From assembly GCA_040954595.2 (NCBI GenBank), contig CM082583.2, forward strand, positions 2,418,001 to 2,482,000: a DNA stretch of 64,000 bases. The letters are read 5' to 3'. The translations under genes and the position numbers were made by a program. Each line of letters opens with the position of its first letter. The stretch's first letter is position 1. A model generated the notes under the pieces. The model ran no database searches. It saw only the letters and a list, made by a program, of their open reading frames with translations, and had not been told where the DNA came from. Shown here in pieces: positions 1 to 11,300 of this stretch. This DNA comes from Balanoglossus misakiensis (Eukaryota > Hemichordata).

Positions 1-341
1 AGGTGGGCTCGTCGTTTTCGTGCGAAAGTCTGCACCGTCCCTTGCCTCAGCACAGCCAGCGGCCGGTGGGTTGGGTCAGGGCCAGACTCCCATGTGGATG
101 GGTACTCAAAATTTCGGAGTTTCCAGTAATTTTCCTCCGGCCCCGCTCAAGGGCGTAAATAATGACGTTCCCATAAGACTGTTATTGGTCAAAAGCAATA
201 CATTTTGTGGAGGGCAGAGAATTGTACGGCTCCAGTATCGTTATTTTGCGGGTCAGCGGGTCGCCCCAAAAACGAATGAGACTTCTGTGCAATTGTTTCT
301 TGGAACAAAATGAACCCAAAATATAATCCCAGTTCCTCTTA

Positions 342-1145
342 GGCTGCATTCACAAACACCTCTGGAGGGGGGGGCGGGAGAATTCAATTTTTTTTACCGC
401 TAATTTTCACACGCCCCCCTTCCGAACTGCCAATATTTTCAAATCCCCCCCTTCCGAACTGCCAAAATTTTGAAATCCCCCCCCCCCCATTTTCTTTCAC
501 AGAGCAAAACACATCACCTATCTATCTTGTAAAAAGAAAAACAGCGCTCCCATGAAAAGAATTTGAAGCTGATGTTTCCCCTCATCAATGGGTATTAAAA
601 CTGAACATTGTTTTTATTTTTTTAGTACATATATTTGTATTCTGTGTTGGGAGACATTGTAAACCGAGAATTGAAGGGGGTGGGTTTGGGAGGGGGTGTC
701 CCCCTCCCACGTAAGAAAATTTTCTAAAATACATAGCTCAAAGTTGCATTTTAATGAACCCGGCAAAAGCAAATTAACTCAACTACCGGTATGTTGGGAA
801 GGACAAATTTAACCGTCGCCGCTCAAAGTTATCATGGGGTGGGGCAAGTCCCCTGATCTGGGACGCTAGATAAACCAGTCAATGATTGAAAGGTGTTGAT
901 GAATGGAGGGGGTGGGTGTGGGAGGGGGTGTCCCCCTCCCACATTAGAATATTTTGTAAAATAAAGGGCGCGAAACTGCATTTTTGTGGACTCAAAATAA
1001 ATATTTAGTTGTTAAAGTTTTCAAGTCCCCCCTTTCAGTCCCTAAATTATTTCAAATCCCCCCCCCTTACATACCCTCAATTTTTTCAAATCCCCCCCCT
1101 CAATTCTCCCGCCCCCCCCCTCCAGAGGTGTTTGTGAATGCAGCC
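342..1145. mobile_element. PIF/Harbinger-like MITE, family A copy 1
   Basis: Non-autonomous DNA transposon of about 804 bp. The ends are inverted repeats beginning GGCTGCATTCACAAACACCT and continuing into a G-run on the left and the matching C-run on the right. The element is bracketed by a 3-base duplication TTA (339-341 and 1146-1148). A TTA/TAA target duplication is typical of PIF/Harbinger elements. No transposase ORF is present. The interior holds short poly-C and poly-G tracts and two GGGAGGGGGTGTCCCCCTCCC palindromes. Near-identical copies lie at 23356-24158 and 47170-47985. Confidence 0.85.
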
Positions 1146-1255
1146 TTATACCATAATAACTTTCGTGACATCTTTCAATATTACAATGGAATCGACCAAG
1201 GATGCTGGCTGCAGTGCGGGCACAGGGAACTCAGGCTCATAGTTGTGGTAAAATG

Positions 1256-1326
1256 AATAATATTATTATTATGAATAAAAAATGTAAAAAAATATTAAAA
1301 ATTATTATTATTATTAATTATTATTA

Positions 1327-1390
<64 letters not shown>
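1256..1390. repeat. ATT/TTA trinucleotide microsatellite
   Basis: A stretch of ATT/TTA triplets, nearly pure from about 1328 to 1389 and imperfect to its left. It accounts for the poly-tyrosine open frame that covers it, which is not a gene. Confidence 0.95.
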
Positions 1391-1392
<2 letters not shown>

Positions 1393-3050
1393 GTTAAGGG
1401 GTTTAAAGAATTATATAAACAATTTATCAATTTCATGTACAATCATTCCTGATTCTTCAGATTCATAATTTAGCGCTAAAGACATAATTTTTCAAAGTGG
1501 CCTATATCTAAAATTGCCGACGTTTCAACGCTTTCGCTAGAGATTTTCTACATATTCACAAAAAGACCACGGGTATTGTTAACACTATTTAAAACCTTGT
1601 TACCCGGTGAGTCAGCTGGTGAGGTAAAAAACTTCACTCGAAACCCAACGCAAGTTTATTTACGTACAACATTGTAGCAATTTTTCGTATGTTTGCGCGC
1701 GCTCTGAAATCACGCGATGTCAACTGAGTGTGAACGAGCTGTTTCGCGTCGTGTTGTCTGCCCAGTTTTCGTGGCTAAAACGACAGGAATAATACCCCAG
1801 TTGGCTTTAGAATTGCACATATCGTGAGATTTGAGCGCCATAGTAACCGCAGATATCCTGGAACAGGAAGGTTAGTGTTAAAATCATTGTTTTTAATCGA
1901 AGTATTGACCTCTGAGTTAATGCTACGTTTTTGTCGGTGTCAAACGGACGCAATGTTTACACGGCAGCCAAATAGAATCGGAGAAATGTTATCACGATAC
2001 TTTGGATTTCGTGTTATTATTTCTCGGGAATTTTATTGTTTTCTCAGACGAGGTGACAGGATAGACACACGAGGCATCTCGCGGTTCCGTTTTCAATGTT
2101 GAATTTTATGTTTTGACTGTAATTTGCGTGTCAGCTGACGGGTCTTCGCATTCATCAGAAGCTATCATGCGTCGCTGAGATTTGATTCTTCATAAACGAA
2201 AATTGTTTCATAACCATACCAAATAAAACATTTCCAGAAATTTAGAAGTTTGAAGACTTTTCTGCTAGTTGTTTATTAAGTGTTAAAGTCACGCTGAACT
2301 GCCAAATTTAACAGACTCGCCGTCAACACTCAAAGAGTGTGTACTTCTACGAGTGTGTCCTGTAACTGCCTTCCTTCGCTAACCATACAACAACAAATAG
2401 ACGGTAAACGATTATGCAATACCAATGGATTTATGTTTTAAAACTGGTCGACAGTCAGGAAATATGCATGAACAATCGATTGATTGGATTCCCCAGCGAT
2501 ACTACTATATTGTATCTTGTGATTTTTTGTAGTTAAATTGTGGAAATCAGCAGGCTGCATTGCCAGTTGTTCTGCACATGCGCAGTTCCTCTGTCTTGAA
2601 AGAAAAGTCAAATTTCACCAACTTATAAATGTGCATTCGGAAAATAAACCCCAAATGTTTTCTTTGTGACCAAAAATACTGCCAGTGTGATTTTGTGTTC
2701 AAATCCAAGCTATTATTATTTAAATTGACTTGTGATACCCTCTCTTAGCACAAAAAGCATAATTTCAGCCCCAAAATGGTTGCCATAGAAACATGCGATC
2801 ACTAAATGGATATCATTTTTGTTCTTTTTGAGCCAAAATACCCCTGTGGTGAATTTTTTGTGGAAATCGGACCTATTATTATTAAAATTATTATTTTTAT
2901 ATAATTCTTTATTTAATTATTATTATATTTGTAGTAGTTCTTGTTATCTATCATGTGTTAAAATCCAACATACCTATGCATTCTGTCTTCTCCCGGCCCC
3001 TAACACGTACTGTACTGGCCGACCTATATACTAGGGTATAATAATACATG
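1391..3050. other. Intergenic stretch, no gene recognised
   Basis: AT-rich unique-looking DNA. I find no conserved protein fragment, RNA gene or terminal inverted repeat here. Short open frames such as the one near 1824-2102 show no recognisable motif. Confidence 0.5.
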
Positions 3051-3121
3051 TATTATTCATTTTTATACCACAACTATGAGCCTGAGTTCCCTGTGGTGCG
3101 GGTCGTGTATTGCGCAACCAG

Positions 3122-3169
3122 TGACGTCATGCTTTCCCGCCATCCGGTCAAGATGTCCGCCGACATTAG
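3122..3169 (+). promoter_or_regulatory. CRE-like site and possible short first coding exon
   Basis: A perfect TGACGTCA cAMP-response-type palindrome (3122-3129) lies about 23 bases before an ATG at 3153. That ATG opens a six-codon frame (MSADI then a split codon) ending at a good donor, AG|GTACGT, at 3169/3170. This layout suits a promoter with a tiny first exon. I could not connect it to any downstream exon, so this is an inference from motif spacing only. Confidence 0.25.
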
Positions 3170-3346
3170 GTACGTACCGAGCGATCTTATTCTTTATTCA
3201 TATGCAAAGTATAATGATTTGTATTGTAAAAGATTGTCGTGATTACATCTATGACTCGAGCTGCGTGTCACGCACTCAACCTAACCCCATGTAATATGTT
3301 TTACGCTAGACTTGCTCCAAGTCTATGGGCTTCATTATGCATGTTA

Positions 3347-3367
3347 GGGACCGTTCAGTTTTTACGG

Positions 3368-3401
<34 letters not shown>

Positions 3402-4533
3402 CGGCAAAATCCAGGGGGGGTCACTCAAATTTTGAAGTCCACAGGGGGGGGGGGGGGGGTCATCTGTTTTTTTTAAACGTTTAGGGGGGGGGGTCACATA
3501 CTTTTGCCACCGAACTTTTGCTTTTGAGTCCACAAAATTGCAGTTTCGCACCCTTTATTTTACACCCCCTCCCACACCCACCCCCTATATTCTCCGCCAC
3601 ATTTCATTTTGGGCTGGTTTGTCTAGTGTACCAGGGCAGAGTGCTTGCCACCCCAACCCCACCGATAGTAATATTTAACAAAGTGAATACATAAAGGAGA
3701 ATAATTGTTTAAACCATTTCGCATAACTGATAGTTCGTGCTCCACCTTCTATATACTAGAAGTTTTAAAATGATGTCATGACGAAGATGACGCCAAATCT
3801 TCTAATTTGAGTGGAGTGGCAAAAAAGTAACTTGGTCCTCCCAAACATTGAGATAATTTGCTTTTGAGTTCATTTAAAATGCAACTTTGTGCTACATATT
3901 TTACAAAATTTTCTTATGTGGGAAGGGGGACACCCCCTCCCACACCCACCCCCTCCATTCTTCGCCACATTGCATTTATTCACTGTTTGTCTAGTGTACC
4001 AGGGAAGACTTCTTGCCACCCCACCCTGATGCTTACTTTGACTAGAGTGGCAAAATTAAAATTTGTCCTCCCTAACATTGAGTTAATTTGCTTTTGAGTT
4101 CATTAAATTGCAACTTTGAGCACCGTATTTTACAAAATTTTCTTACGTGGGAGGCGCACCCCCGCCCACACCCACCCCCGCCACTTTTCTTGTTTTACCG
4201 ATTCTCGCAACTATTGTATTGACTTGTCATTTTAATTTGTTCATAGATTTCTTTATTGCAACGATATACTATTATATACTTCAATAATACTTTAAGAAAT
4301 ATATAATTGAGGTGTGAGAGCCTCATTCCCTTTATTGCATACAGTGTACATAGGATCAGGACGGCAAATGTTTTGGGCGTGGGGGGGGGGGGGGTCATCA
4401 TATTTTTGGGTCTGTCAAAGGGGGGGTCATTATTTTTTGGTCCTGGCTGAAGGGGGGGTCGGCCTGATTTTGAGAACCGATGACACAAACTTGCCGCCCC
4501 CCCCCCCCCTTGCCGTAAAAACTGAACGGTCCC
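3347..4533. mobile_element. PIF/Harbinger-like MITE, family B copy 1
   Basis: Element of about 1.19 kb with inverted ends GGGACCGTTCAGTTTTTACGG, bracketed by TTA on both sides (3344-3346 and 4534-4536). Long G-runs follow the left end, C-runs precede the right end. Its interior shares the block GGGTGTGGGAGGGGGTGTCC (either strand) with family A, so the two families are related. It sits inside an older repeat: the flanks (3309-3343 and 4534-4700) match, in opposite orientation, the sequence at about 38540-38765. A truncated sister copy begins at 54580. Confidence 0.8.
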
Positions 4534-4700
4534 TTATGTGTAGGGAACGCGACGCTACCCGAAATCACAAGCTCAGTCCCAAATTCGAAACTTGCCTCAC
4601 TACCAAAAACACGCTCAACGCAGACATGAAAACACCGAAAACACAAAAAGTATTGAGATTTAAAAATCACCAAGCGACTAGTGGGCTAGTCTAGTTTTAC
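4534..4700. repeat. Dispersed repeat split by a MITE
   Basis: This segment is the reverse complement, with scattered differences, of about 38540-38740. The pair shares the GTAGGGAACGCGACGC-type start, the region around AAATTCGAAACTTGCC and the stretch ending near GATTTTTAAATCTC/CTAGTGGGCTAGTCTA. The left half of the same repeat is at 3309-3343, so family B inserted into it. Confidence 0.6.
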
Positions 4701-5679
4701 GCGTACAAAGCCTAGTTGATTTTTTCACATTTTGATGACATATGAAGAGGATTTGATTTTCATAATGTGTTATCCCTCGAGGTCTTAAAAGCAGTCTGAT
4801 ATCATTTGTGGGACCATAGTGGAAATAAGTTCTTAACCTTTCTGTGTTATCCCTGCACTTTGGACATTTTTATTTTTGTGTAGTGTACATTTTAAAGTGA
4901 AAAAATACATAAAATCAAATTAACTTGTCAAGCAAGTACATGCAAAACTTGAATTGAACAATCAGCAGATTGTGAAAATTGACAATCTTTGCTTGTTTAG
5001 AAAATTTTGGTACTAATAGTGATGTTCTTACCACTTTATTTCAGTGATGTCATACTGATCTAGCTTTATGCGACATAATAAACCATGGAAGACATCATAT
5101 TTTCAAAGAAGATCTCGTGTTAAGGTGGCATTGCATGAAACCGTCGAGACTTTTTCATAGGCCTATTTCTCATCAAAGACAAAGTAAAACCCCCATAAAC
5201 CATATATATTCTGGAAGCTGAGATTTTGAACTTTGAGTTGCAAATATTATTGATCCCCGGAAATGGTGGCGATTTTGGGTGAAAAAAAACATTTTTTGAT
5301 ATTATGTCATGGAATTTAAAATCGGTAAAAAAGTTGACCATACATCATGCATCTTAATATGTCATTCGAAACTAGAGTACACGTGCAAAAATTTTGTTTT
5401 GCGTTATCTGCTTCCATTGAGGAGTAACAGAGTTTGAAAGTTAGATTTTTAGTAAAATTTGATCAAATTCACGGTGAGTTGTATTGAATCAGAGTTTATT
5501 CCCGCCAGGGACACTTTATCGACTAACAAAAATACCGTTTTGTTGGATGGGTCATACACAATCCCCAGTTAAAATTTGAGCAAATTTGGCCAACGCAGAG
5601 CGAAGCTATTTTCGTCTGAAGTTGTCAAGAGCAGCGAAAATGCAAACTGAGAAAAACGGCCATTTGCATTGTTGACACC
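4701..5679. other. Intergenic stretch, no gene recognised
   Basis: AT-rich DNA with no recognisable exon, RNA gene or repeat termini. Confidence 0.5.
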
Positions 5680-5720
5680 TACCGTAGTTGCCCGGGTAAG
5701 AACCCCTGCTCAGACAAACG

Positions 5721-5759
<39 letters not shown>

Positions 5760-6281
5760 CCGAATATCCATTAAATTCTTGGAAATTTAATAAAGTGCAA
5801 TGCAAAAAAGGCGGATTTTCATCCCCAAAGTCACTAAAAGTGAAAAAAAAAATGTATGATGATTTACTTTCGCGCTGATTATCGTACCCACCGCGGCCGA
5901 CTGGCCACGCTGAGTTATATACATGTATAGCCGCTCTAGAAAACATGACCTCAGACAGGTCCCTCGGGACCGTGCCTGGAATTCAACGATCACGTAGATG
6001 GACGCGCTGCCGCGCGTGAGGTCACCGGGGAGCTTTCCAAAGCGGCCGCGTGGAGCTGCTTCAGTCCGTCCTCGACGCGAAACACCCAACATTGGAAGAT
6101 CCCGACTTGGACTCGGAGAATGAACCACTCAAAAATTTGCATAAAAGTCGAGGTGGCCATCCCTCATTTGCATAAATCTCGAGGCCATATCCGGGCTAAA
6201 GCCCCCCCCCCCCCCCCCCCCCTGTTTTTTCGCTAATCTGTTGGCCCAGCACCCGGGGCTCTTACCCGGGCAACTACGGTA
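5680..6281. mobile_element. MITE with TA target site and poly-C tract
   Basis: Inverted ends CCGTAGTTGCCCGGGTAAGA (left) and TCTTACCCGGGCAACTACGG (right) are bracketed by TA on each side. TA duplications are typical of Tc1/mariner-type insertions, but no transposase is present so the superfamily is uncertain. A poly-C run of about 37 bases (from 5721) and another of about 20 bases (from 6203) lie just inside the ends. Confidence 0.7.
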
Positions 6282-6667
6282 TTTGTTAAGCTGTGAACTC
6301 ATTCAGAAAAGTGCTGTTTTGGGGTGATTATGCACCATTTCCGCCAAGACGTATTAGTCAAGGTGTGGGTCAGTATAAGGCCTACCGATTTATGTAAAAA
6401 AGTAAAATTTGGCAAAAATCACAACTCTTCATGCAATGCCTATTTGACTTCCTGGCCAGAGCTGGCAGGATTGTTTCTTAGAAACAAAAACTTTATCCCT
6501 TGCAAGTGGACAAGCAGAAAAATGGAAATATAAGACACAAAGAGTTATTGAATGAAAATTTACATACATATTTATAAAAAACTTTATTTGTGTATGATAT
6601 GGTGTGTGCTGGTTACAGGATATATTTTTCAACAATCTTAGGACATGATTGTCATATTGAAAGTGTT

Positions 6668-6782
6668 GACCCGCACTGGCCCGCAACCCGCATGACCCGC
6701 AACCCGCACCGGCCCGCAACCCGCATGACCCGCAACCCGCACCGGCCCGCAACCCGCATGACCCGCAGCCTGCATGACCCGC
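6668..6782. repeat. Minisatellite of CCCGCAACCCGCA-type units
   Basis: Tandem units built from CCCGCAACCCGCATGA and CCCGCAACCCGCACCGG alternate here. The open frames on both strands across this block (repeats of PATRMTRN and of AGCGSCGLR) are by-products of the repeat. Confidence 0.9.
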
Positions 6783-7093
6783 ACAATAGTTACACTCATT
6801 ACTTCCAGAGCAGGTCATCTAATCGAATTCAACTTGCACGTCATTTTCTTGCAAATTGTTCACGGTTCACATTTGTTGCCATGCAGTGTTTTATAAAAAG
6901 TGACATGAAAAGGTAAAAAAAATAATACATGTAATCTGTCAGTGTTAGTAGTCTCTCTGTCGCTCTTTCATTGTGTCACTACATGTACAAAAATCAAGTT
7001 AAGACAAAATGCACATTTATTGTAGTATGTCTTGCCACCCACAGTCAGATTTCATGATAAAACAGAAAAAAATCGCATTCGATAAGAGTTAAT

Positions 7094-7951
7094 CACAGGG
7101 GCCTCTGCCTCCGCGAGTTTGTTTGTTTGTTTGTTGTTGTTGTTGTTGATGATTTTTGGCATAATAAACAAATACACATTTCTTTTCTAATAAATATGGT
7201 TTGTTGACTGATGTAAGGGTTAGGGTATATTCGACAGGTTAGGGTTAGTGTTGGGATTTTTTCAATCCACGGCCCCGGGCATCACTAAGCCATAAAGAGA
7301 GACAAGGGTGGAGACTAGCCCAGTACGGCCAAACATGAATGTCTCGTTTCGGAAGGTTAAAAACGTTAGTGAGATTCAAATTGGACCAATCAAATAGCTT
7401 GTTAGTCCTGCAAGGATTCAAATTGGACCAATCAAATAGCTTGTTAGTCCTGCAAGGGGACGTTAATCGATTTCAGCCTGGTCTTTCAGCCTTCCGAAAC
7501 GAGACATTTAAGTTTGGCCGTAACAACTGTACGGATGTCAACGGAGAACGATGTGAAATATCGCCGATTTATACCTTTTTATTGAATTACAGGATAGATA
7601 TAGTAAGTATAGAGTATGTTGTCACTGCAAATGTAATACTTCAATTGTCAGACATTTATTTGTTGTGTTATTCTGGACTTAAAAAATACGTTGCTGGGAC
7701 CCGGAAATGGGCTAGTCTCCACCCTTGTCTCTCTTTGTGGCTTAGTGATATGTCCGGGGCCGTGGATCGAAAAAAATGCCAACACAAATCCTAACCGTTG
7801 ATAATACCCTAACCTGTCGAATATACGCTAACCCTTACATGTCAACACACCATATTAATTAATAAAGAAATATGTATTTGTTTATTATGCCAAAAATCAT
7901 CATCAACAACAACAACAAACAAACAAAATCGCGGAGGAAGAGGCCCCTGTG
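7094..7951. mobile_element. Foldback element with long inverted arms
   Basis: The left arm (about 7094-7322) and the right arm (about 7704-7951) are diverged reverse complements of about 230-250 bp, starting CACAGGGGCCTC and ending with its complement. A 7-base duplication AGTTAAT brackets the element (7087-7093 and 7952-7958). The arms contain TTTG and TTG runs and GGGTTAGGGT words. A second, inner inverted repeat (about 7324-7360 against 7488-7525, around CTCGTTTCGGAAGG) and a direct repeat of about 42 bp (7373-7414 and 7415-7456) fill the loop. No transposase frame is present. Confidence 0.8.
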
Positions 7952-8330
7952 AGTTAATAACTACTGTAACACCGTAACAGTAATAAGTTTTTAGTGTCTG
8001 ACACTATGCTTGACATAAAGCAGCAAGAAGATGATCAAGCTTTGCATGGATTTCTCAGAATGGCAGAAAAGTCGATTTTTGTAGCCAATTGAATTTCCAA
8101 TTTATTCTGCCCCATCTTTCAGCTTACATGTAGGTAATCATAATTGATCTTTATATGGCTTCAATACTACTTTTCACAAATACTTCAGTGTTAACATCCC
8201 AATTCACTGTGTTTGGACCCAACCACACTATTAAAAATATTGGGACTGGACCAAAATATGAGGGTGAAAAGTTCAATATTTGTTGTATTTTTGGTGTGAC
8301 TGATATTGAAATGGCCATTTTCTCCCACAG

Positions 8331-11300
8331 TCTGACACTCAAGACCAAGTTTTCATCCAATGGCAAAGTGGTGAAGTGGCCACCATGCATATCTTAGTGA
8401 TACATGCCATGGTCATTCTGCTAACCTTGTGGAAAACCTCCATGTATGTATGCAAATGATTTTTTAAGCTGTCAAATAAATTCTTCAGATTATAACTGAT
8501 ACTTACATCGGCTGTAATTTTTCGCTGTTTTCAGTACTTTTGTTTTGTGTATGTACTGCAGTTTCATGTTCAAATGCCCAAAGCACGATGAAATGCTCAG
8601 CATTTAGATTATCAACACAACCTACATGTGTACAGTCAGCATTATTATTGTGCAAAATTTGAATTCATGTCCGGACCAGAACTCATTTGTCAACGATAAC
8701 AATGGCTGTTACACACATAAAGGCTATGTTTTGAGTTGAACAAGAAATTGGATTTGGTAAACAGAACAAATATACTGAAATTAAAGCCAAAGTTACAGCT
8801 AATGCCCCTTTAATTTGATTTTCTCATCATTTTGCAGGAGATAGTTCCTTTGATTGTTTGCTGAGTGCCTGGTTTCAAGACAACTCACCGTGTCCGTCAG
8901 CATTTCTGGTGGACACCTCAGAAGAAGCTCTCCTTCTGCCGGATTGGTTGAAGCTGAGAATGATCCGCTCCAATGTTCCCAGACTTGTGGATGCTGGTAG
9001 GTTGCCATAGCAATAATGTGTCAATTTCTGTACGATTTTAGATTTACAGTTTTGTAAATCGTCAAAAGACACTTGATTCTGTGTTGAAGCCAACAAAAAA
9101 CACATCTAGTGCACGCTAACAATAATGTTGCTGAAACAGACCCAGCTGCTAATGGGCCTACTCTAGACGTATGTTCGGTCACTGATACCAGACTTTGTGT
9201 ATTACATGTAGTGGGACGTTCTGTTTTAGTTGGTCTCCATACGCAACATTTTAGTTTGTACGCAATTTTCCACAGCTTATTTGTACAGTGTATGCAACTA
9301 GAAAAAAACCTAACGGAAACATTGCCCTCTCAAATATAACACACCACTGACGCAGTGCAACTGTAAAGTACATGTACCGGTAGTTTTATGCATGGAATTA
9401 ACTTGGTTAGACTAGAAGACATCACCACGTTCTCATAATGACTCCAGCAACCCAGAAGTTTTTTGTGAAGAGGTGCAGTGTTTGTCATGGCCTGATCGGT
9501 TGCTCTGCAGTTGCACCATTTACATTTGATTTTTCATGGAAATATCTGCCAATCTGTGTTTCAACTCAACTTGGAACCTTTTTCTCACCAAACTTTCTTT
9601 TCATCCTAAATCCGTCTGACTTTTAGCCCTGGAAGACTTGGAACCAGCTCAGTTGGTCTTGTTTGTGCAGTCCTTTGGTATACCAGTTAACAGCATGAGG
9701 TATGTTGTTACTCTAGAATTAGTCTTCATCAAAGCTACCGTACATCCCAATTTCCATACTTGGTTTAAATTACAACTTTAGAAATTTACTCTTTGGTGTT
9801 GTGGGTTTCATCTCTCTTGGTTGCGCTTTTCACCAGCCCCAAAAGAAGCTCCATGATGGCAAGACTATCAAAGATATATAGTAAACACAAATTGCCTGGA
9901 AGTGTATGGTATAATTAAATCATACCACAAACCTCGTACTGAAGTCATTTGGCCCACAAGCAGACATACTGCCCAATATGTCCCAATGTGTCACATTGGC
10001 TCTCTATCATGATGCTACATAAATGCCATATTTTCAAAATCATTTTTCAAAATCTTTAATACACATGTAACACTACTGTTTCTTTTCACAGCAAACTATT
10101 GCAGCATCTCGACATGGCCTGCAGACAAGATCTGTACAGTATGGAACAGGCTGTAGTTGACAAGGGATACATGGCTCAGTTAGTGGAAGTTCAACAGATG
10201 AGAGGAGCGGAAGGTGGAAATAAATTCCACGCTATGCTGCAGTCATTCCTGGAGAAAGACAACAAAGGTACTGGTAGTATTTGTGGAGTAAAATAGTGTC
10301 AGAAAAGTTAAGTCATACAGTGTTTTTGTCAAGGGAGGTACCCTGGTAAATGTTACTAAGGTTCCCCTTGGTATATCAATGGAGTCAAAATAGTAGGTAG
10401 CAGAAACATTACCAGTGTTCCCTGTCCTTAGCAAAAACACTGGTCATACATATAGCATTCTTCAACTTTGAAAATTATAAGCATTTTTTATATTTGTATG
10501 TTACTGTTTCTTTTTTCTCTCTCAAAATGTTTCTCTGAATGCTCATGAAATTCATGTTACTATTAAATGCTGCTGATATCTCGAACATTTATTACCTGTC
10601 TGAACAAAATAAATTTGCCAGATTTTTGCTCATGTTGTCTTTGTTGAATTGATTGCGGAAGTGGTTGGAAGTGGTCAGTTACCCATGAAATGACGGCCAT
10701 ACGCATATATGTAAATTTCGACCGCCAACACTTACTGTTCTTGACAAATTTTGCGACTATTTCTTTTTGCATTTTTCTGGCTCTCGCAAAAAAAATTATT
10801 GTTTGCAAAAATTTCCTGGTTTACACTATTTACTAATTCTGCTGTTTTAGTAACCATGGTGTTGCTTACTGAGATACACACTGAATTTTTTGGATGTTAA
10901 AGCGCAAATGACTACCTGTGGATGTTCAGAATATGAATGACTTGATGTTCAACAGATGTCATTGAAGTTTGACCTTCAAAAGATGAGAGTACAGGTCTAT
11001 ATGCAGAGAATTACAGAACTTTTGTGTTCGGTTTTAATGTTTCCTCAGATTTCATTTCAAAAGATTATCCATACAGCTGAAGTGAATGCCATTAATTCAT
11101 GTTTTTTTTGCAGATGAGGAAAGGAAGAAGAGAAAAGTGAGGCAATGCAGGTAGATGAAAAGAAAGATGTTGGATCCAAGATGGATGCAAGAAAAGTCAT
11201 TGTAGACAGTCAAGAGTCAGCCAAGTTGATCTTACTGAAAGTAAGTTGGCTGTAGATATTAAGTCGACCTATTGAGTTGTCCTTTTCCAAGTGGCATCTT

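Noticed and set aside
3306-3551. Glycine- and proline-rich open frames around 3306-3551, 4195-4694 and 5669-5946
   Set aside because: They are translations of poly-G/poly-C tracts inside MITEs.
7205-7245. GGGTTAGGGT words suggesting telomeric DNA
   Set aside because: They are isolated motifs within the arms of a foldback element, not a tandem TTAGGG array.
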